A DNA stretch of 30,859 bases, taken from contig DAINMX010000061.1 in the NCBI GenBank assembly GCA_036736205.1, positions 1 through 30,859 of the forward strand, given 5' to 3'. Positions within the stretch are counted from its first letter, which is position 1. The number at the start of each line of letters is the position of its first letter. This DNA comes from XYA12-FULL-58-9 sp001798605. GTDB lineage: Bacteria > Myxococcota > XYA12-FULL-58-9. The position numbers and the translations under genes are program-made. Of this stretch, positions 16,375 to 24,499 are shown piece after piece. The notes under the pieces were generated by a model. That model ran no database searches. It was not told where the DNA came from and saw nothing but the letters and a program-made list of their open reading frames with translations.

Positions 16375-17901
16375 TTAGTTCTGAAACAGGTTTTCGTACC
16401 TTGGGTTCGCACGAAGTGAGTCGAGAGCAGGATCGATCTCGAGCTCATCAAAGGACACGTCGGCCTCTGCAATTGCCTTTTCCAAATGCGCGAGGGCTTC
16501 ATCGTCTCTTTTCTGGTGTCCCAAAGCTCTGGCGAGATTCAAGTGTGCGTAGGCACGGTCACGGTTGTGGCGTGCACCCTTGGCGAGCTCGAGCGCCCTC
16601 TTGCTCGAGAGGATAGAACCGACATCGTCACCGAGCAACAGCTTGATGTAGCCGAGACGGACGTGTGCACGGATATCGTTGGGGGCGATTTGGAGAATGC
16701 CCTCGAGAGTTTTCTGTGCGCCGGGCAAATCGTCAGCATCGATTTGGCGGCTCGCGAGCTCTGTCTTGAGAAAGACGGACGTCGGTTCAAGCCCCAGGGC
16801 CCGCTCGGTGTCTTTGATTGCGTCGTCGAGATGACCGAGCTTGGCGTTGCAATATCCGAGTTGCACCAACACCCAGGGTTGGTTCGGGGTAATCTCCAAA
16901 TATTCCCGGAAAGCTGCACGGGCTTCACGAAATCGACCAAAGTGGAGCAGCAGTTCCGCAAGGCTCCCGCGCCCATGCAGAAAGCCAGGGTGTTTCTTCA
17001 CTGACTCACGCAACATGGTCTCCGCTTCGTCGAAGCGACCTTCGCGCATGTGGGCATAAGCTCGTACGAGGGTCGAGCTGGCACCGTAGGGATCCAGCTC
17101 CGCAGTCTTCGCAAACGCTTTCCACGCCGGCTCGGTCTGTCCCGCCATGGCGTGTGCGAGCCCCAACGCCGTCCAGGCGTCGCCGTGCCCAGGCGCGTCG
17201 CTTGTCGCAAGGTCCGCGAGCTCGGTCGCACGAGTCAGGTCTTTGCTGGAGATACCTATCGGTGCAAGGGGATCGGCAGAGCGGGGGGACAGGGACTGCT
17301 CCTGTAGGATCATCATGGCCTCTGTGGTCTTCTCAATGGCTGCGAGGGGGGCCGCGATGTCTGCGCCGCCAAGGGGAGTCCCCAAGGAATCGCCAATCTT
17401 GTTGGCGACGTCTGCTGCCACTTGTGCGAGCTCAGTCTGGGGCGCGTCAATCTGCACTTCAGTTTGCACGGAGCCATCCTTGGTGTTGATGGTCCACACG
17501 CTACCCTGTAACCGGCCGTCAAAGGTCTCTAGGTTACCCACTACGATGAAGCGGCTGCCGAGGTGATGTCCGACAGTGCGGGCGGACTCACGATTGAACA
17601 AATTTGCCTGTGCGACTCTGGCCTCGTGCATGGCTGCTGCGACTTGTCTATTGGTGTATGACGCGACGCCATGGGTCTGCAGCAGGCGTGCATTGAGGTG
17701 ATCGGCGATGGCGGTCCCGACCCAGTCGGCTTCGTCTGCAGATAACGGTGCGACAGCAATGGAGATCATCGAGCCGTCTTGCAGCAATGCAGGGGCAGGT
17801 CCGGACTTGGGTCCCTCACGGCCGGTCGATTGGCCGCACGCCAGCATCATGGCCATTGTTGCGTTTGCGAAGGCTGTTCTTGCGCTTGTTGGCCACTGCA
17901 T
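16375..17901 (-). CDS. Lipoprotein with FlgO/TolB-like N-terminal domain and TPR array
   Basis: 508 aa. ATG 17901 is chosen because GGAGG (plus-strand 17909-17913) lies 7 nt upstream; the ATG at 17916 has no such site. Residues 1-~22 are a lipoprotein-type signal ending MMLAC. Residues ~45-190 match the periplasmic FlgO/TolB N-terminal style, with ISIAVAPL, a helix, L-x-x-x-L, then GSRFIVVGNLETFDGRLQGS. Residues ~225-490 contain about seven TPR-like helix pairs (for example AWTALGLAHAMAGQTEPAWKAF split over two helices, and HLDDAIKDTERALGLEP). These families act as scaffolds in envelope assemblies; the partner is unknown. The start codon overlaps the stop of the preceding gene by one base (TGATG), so translation is coupled. 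Confidence 0.85.
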   Translation of the reverse strand: MQWPTSARTAFANATMAMMLACGQSTGREGPKSGPAPALLQDGSMISIAVAPLSADEADWVGTAIADHLNARLLQTHGVASYTNRQVAAAMHEARVAQANLFNRESARTVGHHLGSRFIVVGNLETFDGRLQGSVWTINTKDGSVQTEVQIDAPQTELAQVAADVANKIGDSLGTPLGGADIAAPLAAIEKTTEAMMILQEQSLSPRSADPLAPIGISSKDLTRATELADLATSDAPGHGDAWTALGLAHAMAGQTEPAWKAFAKTAELDPYGASSTLVRAYAHMREGRFDEAETMLRESVKKHPGFLHGRGSLAELLLHFGRFREARAAFREYLEITPNQPWVLVQLGYCNAKLGHLDDAIKDTERALGLEPTSVFLKTELASRQIDADDLPGAQKTLEGILQIAPNDIRAHVRLGYIKLLLGDDVGSILSSKRALELAKGARHNRDRAYAHLNLARALGHQKRDDEALAHLEKAIAEADVSFDELEIDPALDSLRANPRYENLFQN

Positions 17902-18395
17902 CACGCCACCTCCCATCTGAGATTGATGACGACACCGGGGCGGAACAGTCGAACTGGTTGGGCCGCCCCCATCTTCGGCCCCCGTAGCGAGCGCCGCTTC
18001 GCCGGAGTCAGTTGTGGCGGCTCTGATGACAATTTCTCGTCGGTGCGTCTGAGCGGCATGCCGTCGAGAGTGATCTTGCTGTCGTCGTCGACCCGACCAT
18101 CGAAGGCACGCAGATCATCGAAGTTGGGCATACCGTCTTCTTTGACCAAGAGCTTGCCGGAGAGGTCCGTGCCCGTGATTTTGCCGCGAAACACATGCTC
18201 GAGCTTGTAACGCTCCCCCTCAAATTCGGGCCACAATACGCGATAGGCGGTAAGTTGCTCACCGTCGTGCCAGATCTCAACGCGGCGATCACCTCCTAGG
18301 GAGCTGATCTCCCACACCCCAGTGAGCTCGACAGCTTCTGCAACAGCCGACTGCAGCAAAAACGGAGCAATGAGCACAATGTTCAAGAACCGCAT
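17901..18395 (-). CDS. Small exported protein, lipocalin-like hypothetical
   Basis: 164 aa from ATG 18395, which has GGAGG 7 nt upstream; a longer in-frame reading to 18437 lacks support. Residues 1-19 are a signal peptide (IVLIAPFLLQSAVAEA). The mature part begins with LTGVWEISS, then alternating strands such as RRVEIWHDGEQLTAYRVLW and a K-I-T-G-T-D-L-S-G-K-L strand. This suggests a small beta-barrel or lipocalin-like sheet, with a basic C-terminal tail (TPAKRRSLRG). I do not recognise a named family. The stop overlaps the start of the TPR lipoprotein gene (TGATG), so the two are very likely co-translated and may act in one envelope complex. Confidence 0.75.
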   Translation of the reverse strand: MRFLNIVLIAPFLLQSAVAEAVELTGVWEISSLGGDRRVEIWHDGEQLTAYRVLWPEFEGERYKLEHVFRGKITGTDLSGKLLVKEDGMPNFDDLRAFDGRVDDDSKITLDGMPLRRTDEKLSSEPPQLTPAKRRSLRGPKMGAAQPVRLFRPGVVINLRWEVA

Positions 18396-18452
18396 AACGT
18401 GTCCTCCCGACTCAAGTGGCCGCCCGATTCTCACCATCGAACGCGGGCGCTA

Positions 18453-18480
18453 TTGTTATGGACGACGGACGCAAAGGCAA
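18453..18480 (-). promoter_or_regulatory. Candidate sigma-70 promoter for the small exported protein/TPR lipoprotein pair
   Basis: On the minus strand a TTGCCT (-35-like, plus-strand 18475-18480) is followed after 16 bp by TAACAA (-10-like, 18453-18458). It ends about 58 nt before the ATG at 18395, inside the only 120-bp gap in this part of the minus-strand run. Matches to consensus are partial, so this is a weak call. Confidence 0.3.
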
Positions 18481-18515
18481 TGCCACACAGACGGTGAGGC
18501 GGTGATCGACATGTG

Positions 18516-18995
18516 CTAGTGCCAGCGAATCTGAATACCCCTTGGTGAGAGTTGAACATCGGGAGGCGTCTCTCGGGTGAGTATGCGGATCGCTGAGAAT
18601 CCCCCGCCAATCGCGCAGATGGTGCCGCCAGCGACCAGCAGGCCGAGCTTAGACGTTGGTTCTGGGTCAACGATGGCGGCAAATATCATGGCAACGCCTG
18701 CCCCCAGAAGACCTAGGGATACCAGCACCGCGAACCATTCTTCACGGCGAAGGCCAGCACGTTTGCCCATCTCCAACAGTGTTTGTGTTGATGGATCGAC
18801 ACCGACCTCAGCGTCATCGATGAGCAAAATAGACTGCCGCTCACGATAGGTCCGCGCGAGTCGCGCGAGCCACCCAGACTCAGAGGTACGAATCGTGACT
18901 TTGATCGCGTCAGACTTGTCGATTTCTTGCTCGGTAACTCGAGACTTGGGCTCGGGGACCGGCGGCGGGTTACCGCTTTGGGACGAATGGGTCAC
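18516..18995 (-). CDS. Hypothetical two-helix membrane protein
   Basis: 159 aa, GTG start at 18995, 10 nt after the stop of the M48-type peptidase gene, so almost certainly in its transcript. No clear ribosome site. The N-terminal ~30 residues are Pro/Ser-rich. Residues ~30-90 are a soluble segment with LARLARTYRERQSILLIDD. Two hydrophobic helices follow at ~88-108 and ~116-136, separated by a short D-P-E-P-T-S-K loop, and the C-terminus is short (VQLSPRGIQIRWH). No family recognised. Its position suggests it could be a membrane partner of the soluble peptidase encoded just upstream (inference from context only). Confidence 0.7.
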   Translation of the reverse strand: MTHSSQSGNPPPVPEPKSRVTEQEIDKSDAIKVTIRTSESGWLARLARTYRERQSILLIDDAEVGVDPSTQTLLEMGKRAGLRREEWFAVLVSLGLLGAGVAMIFAAIVDPEPTSKLGLLVAGGTICAIGGGFSAIRILTRETPPDVQLSPRGIQIRWH

Positions 18996-19005
18996 GCCAA
19001 CAATA

Positions 19006-21444
19006 CTACTGGGTTGGTTGCTCAGCGCGCATTGCCAGCAACATCTTCAGCAGATCCGCGCCGTCCTTGGATTTATCGAGACCGTAGCGCAGCAATCGCG
19101 TTTGTACTTCCTCCAGCCGTTGCCGACCGGTATTGCGCTCGACTTCGCTGAGGCCCTCTTTTTCCAGCGCACTGGTGAGAGTCTGCTTCACGCTGGAGAG
19201 CAGGCGTTTATACGGCGTGCCTTGGGCCAACTTGTTCTCTTTGGAGAAGATGAATCCCATCATACGGTCATACGCGTTGTTGTCCGGTGATGCGGGCGAT
19301 GAACCTAGCAGCTCGTTGACGTAATCCAAGAACGGCTGCATTTCCTTTTCCAGCGCCTTCACCTCGTTGCGGAGCTTGCGTGTTTTGAAGTCGTCACCCA
19401 ACGCGTCAAAACGTTTGTGTGGTTTGCTCTTCTCCACCTCAGCGTCGAGTTCACAGAGAGCCTGTTCGTAGAGCTGCACGGTTGCGAGCAGACGCTCCAA
19501 CGGGGGGAGCTCGCTGTGATTCTTGAGTTGCACGAACATCTCATCTTTGTCCTGCTCGAACAGGAAGTTTTCTTTGATCCGAATCGCCGTGATTGGATGA
19601 CTGCGCTCGTTGTGGAACTCGAGGTCCGCGTGGGTCTCGGCGTTCGCGGCCAGTTGGTCGAGGGCGAGATCTGCCCAACGCTCAATTCCCATGTTCAGTA
19701 GGCCGGCGATCGAATCGATCTTCTGTTGGTCGATCTGCTTGTTCTCGATAGCCAAGCCCAAGATCGCATCACACAGGGAGGTCCACTGGGCTGTGCCTTG
19801 CAACACGGCTGGATAACGGTCTGCAGTCTCCTCTGAGACACGGCTCATCCGCTTGAGGGCGACAATGAACTGTTGCATTGCTTCCAGGGTTAGACTCGTG
19901 CCTTGGATGGCCGAGTCACCCATGACTTCCTTGGTGAAGTCACCGACGAAACGCGCGGCGTCAACAGTGGCGATGCCTTTGGTCGCCGCGATGAGCTTCT
20001 CTGCCAATCCCGCTGGCGCGCCGGTCGAACCATCGGGCATCATCGCGATCATGCCCTGGGCTTCGGTCATCATCCTTTGCATCTCGGCCTTTTCGACATC
20101 GGTGAGAGTCTTCATTGACTCCAACATGTCACGGCCGTAATTGAGGAACATGACGATGGCGGTGGCGCGGGTGAGCACCACTTGGTCGCGGATGTGGCCG
20201 AGCTCGTGGGCCGCCACCGATTCGATGAGGTATTCACCAACCGAAACCTCGCGGGCACCGGGGGCACCCACGGCTGCTGGTTTGTTGTCCTTGTCGAGCC
20301 ACATCTTGATCCAATCCTGGGTGCGGCTGTCCCAGAACATCTCAATGATGGGCGTGTAGAAAGTGACGCGCGGTTTGTCATTGTCTGCGGTGTAGATGAA
20401 AGCATTGGGGGTCAGGCTCGAGGCGATGACCAGCTCCACTTCATTGGCAAATCCCATGCGCTTACCGACGCTCTGCACCAACTCATACAACTTCTTCGCG
20501 TAGGGCTTGGTCACTGCCATGTCGAGGTTGTTCTTGTCGAGCACCAAACCACTGACAGACTGCTCTGCCTTGAAGGCGCGCTCACTCTCAGACAACAGCT
20601 TCTTGATGTCGGGCAGAATCTTCTGCACCACGGGATTGCTGTTGATGTTGTCCACCATGCTCCGATAGCCCTGGACCCGCATCTTGCTCGGGCTCTGGAT
20701 GAAGCGCAGCGCATTCTGGCCCTCGATGAGTTCGTCGAGTTTTTGCGCGATGGTCGCAGCCGGCGTTCCATTGATGGGCGCGTTGGGACCGAGCTCTACA
20801 GGAGTCGCCCAACTTCTACGGAGTTTGTTGACATACTTGCGCACTGTCTCCTGGTCAGTTTGACCGTTGGACCGGAATTGCGCCGTCAAACCTTCGAGCG
20901 CCTTGACGCCATCTGGAGAAAGGCCCCATTCCCCTTCGAGCCCTTTCACCACCATGGTCGGCCAGGTTTTTTCGATGAGCTGTACCTCGGCAAGGCTGCG
21001 AGCGCGGTCAATCAAGTCGAGCAACGCAGCTTTTGCGGCTTTGGTCTCGGGATCGGTGATCTGTGAGTTGACAGCAGCCTTGACCGCTTCTTGCTGAGCC
21101 GTCGTGTTAACGACCACTTGCATTGCCTCTGGAAGTTCAGTGCGGAGCGCTCCGCGCATGGTGGCAAGCATGTAATTGTTGCGTGAGCGTACTGAGGAAG
21201 CGCCCCTGGTCAACTCCGTCTTCAAGGATGCCAGAAATCCTGGATCCATGTCTTCACCAACAACGGCAACAACATCGGCCCACGCATCCCGACGCACCTG
21301 GGGCGACAGCCCCTTGATATGTGCGGACGCTTTCTCCAGCTCTGTTTTGGTGAGCTTTGCACCACCCTCCGAAGTGCTGAGGTTGGCAGCGGCAATCTCC
21401 CCGAAGAATTTGTCGACAACGGGCTGGATACTTGCAGCTTTCAT
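19006..21444 (-). CDS. M48-type zinc metallopeptidase, large and apparently cytoplasmic
   Basis: 812 aa. ATG 21444 has GAGG 6 nt upstream. The M48 core is clear: a PNAF signature at 346-349 (SSLTPNAFIYTADN), HELGH at 413-417 with two Zn-ligand His and the catalytic Glu, E538 in EETADR as the likely third ligand, and a later SHPITAIRIKE (615-625) like the conserved HP-x-x-x-R element of M48 enzymes. Unusual points: no signal peptide or membrane helix, ~300 residues of helical N-terminal sequence, ~120 residues between HELGH and E-x-x-A-D (about 80 in HtpX), and ~190 residues after the HP element. The enzyme should hydrolyse peptides, but its compartment and substrate are unknown. It is followed at 10 nt by a small membrane protein gene. 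Confidence 0.88.
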   Translation of the reverse strand: MKAASIQPVVDKFFGEIAAANLSTSEGGAKLTKTELEKASAHIKGLSPQVRRDAWADVVAVVGEDMDPGFLASLKTELTRGASSVRSRNNYMLATMRGALRTELPEAMQVVVNTTAQQEAVKAAVNSQITDPETKAAKAALLDLIDRARSLAEVQLIEKTWPTMVVKGLEGEWGLSPDGVKALEGLTAQFRSNGQTDQETVRKYVNKLRRSWATPVELGPNAPINGTPAATIAQKLDELIEGQNALRFIQSPSKMRVQGYRSMVDNINSNPVVQKILPDIKKLLSESERAFKAEQSVSGLVLDKNNLDMAVTKPYAKKLYELVQSVGKRMGFANEVELVIASSLTPNAFIYTADNDKPRVTFYTPIIEMFWDSRTQDWIKMWLDKDNKPAAVGAPGAREVSVGEYLIESVAAHELGHIRDQVVLTRATAIVMFLNYGRDMLESMKTLTDVEKAEMQRMMTEAQGMIAMMPDGSTGAPAGLAEKLIAATKGIATVDAARFVGDFTKEVMGDSAIQGTSLTLEAMQQFIVALKRMSRVSEETADRYPAVLQGTAQWTSLCDAILGLAIENKQIDQQKIDSIAGLLNMGIERWADLALDQLAANAETHADLEFHNERSHPITAIRIKENFLFEQDKDEMFVQLKNHSELPPLERLLATVQLYEQALCELDAEVEKSKPHKRFDALGDDFKTRKLRNEVKALEKEMQPFLDYVNELLGSSPASPDNNAYDRMMGFIFSKENKLAQGTPYKRLLSSVKQTLTSALEKEGLSEVERNTGRQRLEEVQTRLLRYGLDKSKDGADLLKMLLAMRAEQPTQ

Positions 21445-21745
21445 TCACTTCCTCTGCTTCCGGGCCTGATCTCGACGTTTGCTCAATGCTTTCGAGCAGT
21501 TCGAATCTGGCCTGTTGTTATAAATCTGCTCTCGGCTTTCGAGCATCGTTTAGGTTATCGTCCGGCAGCGTTCAAAGTTGTGGGATAATCACATGTTTTA
21601 TTTATTTCTAGGCATTGGGGATCTTGACGGATGGTCCGACAATTGCGAACAGAAGAGGAAGAAGACTTGATTCGCCGCAATATGAAGTCGGTTGAATAAA
21701 TAGCCATTTATTCATCGGCCGGACTGCTCGTCCTCCGGACTGCGT
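21445..21745. promoter_or_regulatory. 301-bp intergenic region upstream of the M48 gene
   Basis: AT-rich for this window. It contains two copies of GCTTTCGAGCA (21488-21498 and 21535-21545) and, between them on the minus strand, TATAAC (21517-21522) as a possible -10. The copy at 21535 sits where a -35 would be, and no good -35 hexamer is present. Further left on the map (21694-21713) is an 8-bp perfect inverted repeat GAATAAAT/ATTTATTC with a 4-nt loop, 33 nt downstream of the zinc-ribbon gene stop. A plus-strand 25-codon ORF (21593-21670) also fits. No known RNA family is recognisable. Confidence 0.4.
21694..21713. terminator. AT-rich hairpin downstream of the zinc-ribbon gene, possible weak terminator
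   Basis: Perfect 8-bp inverted repeat GAATAAAT-AGCC-ATTTATTC. It lies just after the end of the minus-strand zinc-ribbon gene. The stem is AT-rich and there is no following T-run, so termination is uncertain. A protein-binding site is equally possible. Confidence 0.25.
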
Positions 21746-22513
21746 CTACCAACGTTGGTGGCGCAAACGTTGGCGAATATGGTCGATCGGAGCCTCAGAA
21801 AGGCCAATGCCATCACAATCAAAGCAAACCAGATTTTCGTCTTTGCCGCTCTGGGGATGGCGGTTGATGGCCACGACACCGGCGTAGGTGAGGAAGTGCA
21901 CGTCCAAGGTTTGAACGTCGCCCTTGGTGAGGGCCTCTCGGTGTCGGCCTACTTGGCGGGCAATTGCCGCGAAGAGTGCTCCATCGGGCGACATAGCTTC
22001 CTCCAGAAAGATCGCATTGAGCTCCAACGTTGCTGAGTTGTTTGGGTTTCCATCACCCGTGGGAATAATGGCGTAATAGTTCCTAGCGTGCAGCTCATTG
22101 TCGAGCACATAGAAGGAGATCAGTGGCCAGCGATTGCCGTCGGTCTGTTCCGCTAGACGCTTGCGAACCTCAGAAAAGCGATTTTGCAGCAATGATGCGA
22201 TCAAAAATCGTTCGGGATCGCTTTCCTCGTCTCGCTCAGGGGCTTCCTTGGGACGTTCTGATCCCTTCTTGCGACGGTCTGATCCCTTCCTGCGGCGGTC
22301 TGAGCCCTTCTTGCGGCGGTCTTGGCCAGGGGGCCTTCCGGCGGCGGTGTCTTTTGCTTCTTCTTGGTTGTCTTGGTCAACTGCGGAGTGGCTGTCTGGC
22401 CCTTCTTGTTTTCCGAACGCCAACGAGAAAGCGCGAGCCCGATTCTGGTGGTCTGGGCAGAACATACTGCCAGGGGCCACCGGTTGTCTGCACAGGCGAC
22501 AGAGCTGCTTCAT
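21746..22513 (-). CDS. Zinc-ribbon hypothetical protein with basic heptad repeats
   Basis: 255 aa from ATG 22513; a TTG three codons upstream is less likely. The N-terminus has C5-x2-C8-x10-C19-x2-H22, a treble-clef or zinc-ribbon-like metal site. Residues ~35-105 are low-complexity, charged and probably disordered, with three heptads of the type DRRKKGS. Residues ~105-255 form a folded domain beginning FLIASLLQNRFSEVRKRLAEQ, including LISFYVLDNELHARNYYAI and a DENLVCFDCDGIGLSEAP end with a C-x2-C pair. I do not recognise the family. There is no signal peptide, so it is presumably cytoplasmic, perhaps binding nucleic acid through the Arg/Lys repeats (inference). It lies between the MORN lipoprotein and the M48 gene on the same strand. 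Confidence 0.75.
   Translation of the reverse strand: MKQLCRLCRQPVAPGSMFCPDHQNRARAFSLAFGKQEGPDSHSAVDQDNQEEAKDTAAGRPPGQDRRKKGSDRRRKGSDRRKKGSERPKEAPERDEESDPERFLIASLLQNRFSEVRKRLAEQTDGNRWPLISFYVLDNELHARNYYAIIPTGDGNPNNSATLELNAIFLEEAMSPDGALFAAIARQVGRHREALTKGDVQTLDVHFLTYAGVVAINRHPQSGKDENLVCFDCDGIGLSEAPIDHIRQRLRHQRW
22257..22319 (-). repeat. Three 21-nt tandem units encoding the heptad DRR(K/R)KGS
   Basis: Units are 22257-22277, 22278-22298 and 22299-22319, about 85-90 percent alike, followed by a degenerate fourth start. They encode a basic, probably disordered tract in the zinc-ribbon protein. Near-identity points to recent slippage expansion and suggests length may vary among strains. Confidence 0.85.
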
Positions 22514-22590
22514 GGTGCCCAATGTTATGGCAAATCAGTTGCGGAAAAAAGGTGACTTTGGCGAGTTTGGTTGGAAAATGTCAATAACCT

Positions 22591-23631
22591 TCATGGGTCG
22601 AGAAGTGCGGCTGCCGAGCCGTCTTTGACCACGCCATTCTCGAAGTGGACGATTGTGTCGGCCTTCTTTTTGCGCTTGCCTTTGCCTTTGCTGACAATCC
22701 ATTTGCCATCTCGCAGCCCATCTTTGTATTCACCACTCTGTTTCCCCTTTGTGGTCCATTCAAGCCAGGGTCCGAGTTTGTTGCCGTTGAGATAGGCACC
22801 CTGAGTGGCCTTGCTGCCATCTTGGCTCCAGGTGGTCCATTTTTCATGCTTTGCGCCATCGTGGTGAGTGCCATCGGTCTTGATCTTGCCGTTGGGATAC
22901 CATTCCGTCCAAGCGCCGTGCCTTTTCCCCTGCTCATAGGTGCTGCGAATCGCCAGCTGGCCACTCGCGTACCAGACACTCCAGGTGCCTTGTTCCTTGC
23001 CGTCGACGTAGCGACCCTCTGCTTCAATCTTGCCGTCGGCATGCCAACGGCGCCACGGGCCGTCCAAAACTCCGAGTCGATAAGTCTGCTCGGCCTCGCG
23101 GCTGCCATCGGCGCGCCAAGAGGTGTGGGTGCCAACCAAAACGGCGTCTTTGTACTCGCCGTCGCTTTCTTTGTTGCCGTTTTCGAACCAGGTGATCCAA
23201 CGACCGTGTTGACGACCTTGGTTGAACGCACCAGCCGTCTTCGGTTGACCGCCTGGGTACCATTCAAAATAGGCACCCTCGAGTTGGTCGCGGAAACGAT
23301 TGCCCTCTTTGTGCTTGGTCCCGTCCGCATACCAATCGATCCAAGGACCGTGTTTGATGCCTAGATCGTTGGTACACCAGGCCTTGAGGATCACCGATGA
23401 CCCGTACACCGAGGTGTTAGCGGCGTTGGCGCGTTCTGGGGTGTCGCCCATGAGCTTCCCGCCAGGCGGGCACGCAGCGTCACCTCGGTTCCACCAACCA
23501 TCCTCCCGTTCTTGACCTGGCTGGTTGAACGGTTTTACCTGGGACGGCGGCGGGGCAATGCGTTCTGGGACCCGATCCTGGCAGGCTAGGACGAAAGTGA
23601 CGAAGCTGCATGTTGTCACCGCGCGATTCAT
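22591..23631 (-). CDS. MORN-variant (YwqK-type) repeat lipoprotein
   Basis: 346 aa. Signal MNRAVTTCSFVTFVLACQ has a good lipobox (VLAC, Cys17). Residues ~95-310 hold about nine 22-24-residue repeats of the pattern G-x-W-x-x-W-(Y/F/H)-x-(D/N)-G-x-x-x-x-x-G-x-Y, such as HGRWITWFENGNKESDGEY. These are MORN-variant repeats, as in proteins often annotated as YwqK antitoxins; that annotation is by repeat similarity only and no toxin gene is adjacent. The repeats form an extended beta-sheet. The C-terminus is basic (KGKGKRKKK) then ends SAAALLDP. It is probably anchored in the outer membrane facing the periplasm or surface. Its start is 45 nt downstream of another lipoprotein gene, so the two are probably co-transcribed. 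No clear ribosome site is visible. Confidence 0.85.
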   Translation of the reverse strand: MNRAVTTCSFVTFVLACQDRVPERIAPPPSQVKPFNQPGQEREDGWWNRGDAACPPGGKLMGDTPERANAANTSVYGSSVILKAWCTNDLGIKHGPWIDWYADGTKHKEGNRFRDQLEGAYFEWYPGGQPKTAGAFNQGRQHGRWITWFENGNKESDGEYKDAVLVGTHTSWRADGSREAEQTYRLGVLDGPWRRWHADGKIEAEGRYVDGKEQGTWSVWYASGQLAIRSTYEQGKRHGAWTEWYPNGKIKTDGTHHDGAKHEKWTTWSQDGSKATQGAYLNGNKLGPWLEWTTKGKQSGEYKDGLRDGKWIVSKGKGKRKKKADTIVHFENGVVKDGSAAALLDP

Positions 23632-23676
23632 CGCCGAAGGGTATGCTTTGGCGCGGTTTGTGGCAACGCAGCCACA

Positions 23677-24327
23677 TCACTTGAGGGTGTATTCGGCCAG
23701 ACGTTCTTCGCTGGTATCCCCACGCTCCCTCACCTTGCCGATGCCCTCGGCGTACCAGAACAATTTCCACGCACCTTTCTCATCCACCCGACGGATGCGC
23801 GTGCAGCTGAATTTTCCCGCCGAGACGGCGACCTCCTCATCGGTGGTTTCCACGGTCCACGAGTATTCCTTGTTGTCTCGATCCAACTCGACGCCGCCCG
23901 CGTCACGACGGACGCGCAAATGCGACTCTTTGAAGCTCGCGTTGTCGCCGACCTTGGAGCTATCCATGCGCAAAAATCCCGGTTGGTATTCGTTGGTCCA
24001 CAGCACGGTGTCCCCATCCAACACTGTCTGACGCAAACGTGTGACCGCTGCTCCATCAACTCCCCAGTTGGAGCGTTTGTTCCATTCACCATTGGTTTGC
24101 GTGGTCATCATTATAAACGTTTCATCCCCGGCGTAAGCCTCGGTGCCGGTGAGCTCCTTTGTGATGAGGCCATCATCGCCGCCACCTGGCAGGAGCACCT
24201 GCTCGTAGACCCAGCGATTGCCAACGGCCATCGGTAAATAATCCGCCTGCTTGGGATCATCGCCGCAGGCTGTCAAAGGCATGGTGCCAACGATCATGAC
24301 GATGATGATCTTTGCTGATTTCTTCAT
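23677..24327 (-). CDS. Small lipoprotein, hypothetical
   Basis: 216 aa. Starts MKKSAKIIIVMIVG with a clear lipobox LTAC followed by GDD (Cys21; the acidic +2/+3 residues are Asp after Gly). The ATG at 24327 has GAG 6 nt upstream. The mature part begins YLPMAVGNRWVYEQV, a motif seen in many myxobacterial secreted lipoproteins with a beta-sandwich core. Strands follow: ETFIMMTTQTNG, KEYSWTVETTDEEVAV and WKLFWYAEGIGKVRE, the last a closing motif common to that same group (family recollection, no formal name). Function unknown. It lies upstream of the MORN lipoprotein gene and downstream of the porin gene, all on the minus strand. Confidence 0.82.
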   Translation of the reverse strand: MKKSAKIIIVMIVGTMPLTACGDDPKQADYLPMAVGNRWVYEQVLLPGGGDDGLITKELTGTEAYAGDETFIMMTTQTNGEWNKRSNWGVDGAAVTRLRQTVLDGDTVLWTNEYQPGFLRMDSSKVGDNASFKESHLRVRRDAGGVELDRDNKEYSWTVETTDEEVAVSAGKFSCTRIRRVDEKGAWKLFWYAEGIGKVRERGDTSEERLAEYTLK

Positions 24328-24499
24328 TGCATTCTCAACCTTGAGTTATGAGTTCTCCACCGATCTGTCGAAGCAATCTCTGTGCCACTTCCTTCGACCA
24401 TACCATATCGTGCATACAATCTCGAAGCTGTAGACACGGCGATACACTTCGCTGTGTGCGGTCATCAACTTCGTGGCGGCGGAACGAGTCACGGCCGGA
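24328..24499. other. 172-bp intergenic stretch, no gene seen
   Basis: Between the small lipoprotein start and the porin stop. It may hold the lipoprotein promoter, but I find no convincing -35/-10 pair and no GC-rich hairpin with a T-run after the porin gene. Confidence 0.5.

Noticed and set aside
14892..16616. 574-codon plus-strand frame across the scaffold gap
   Set aside because: It is antisense to the sigma-factor gene and passes through 100 N; the product shows no domain.
20182..21066. 294-codon plus-strand frame inside the M48 gene
   Set aside because: Antisense shadow of a gene with clear catalytic motifs; no signature of its own.
22581..23330. 249-codon minus-strand frame and 239-codon plus-strand frame within the MORN lipoprotein gene
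   Set aside because: Open alternative frames caused by the periodic repeat codons; only the frame with lipobox and MORN pattern is supported.
22591..23631. Toxin-antitoxin system implied by the YwqK-like repeats
   Set aside because: The YwqK antitoxin label rests on repeat similarity; there is a lipoprotein signal and no adjacent toxin-like gene.
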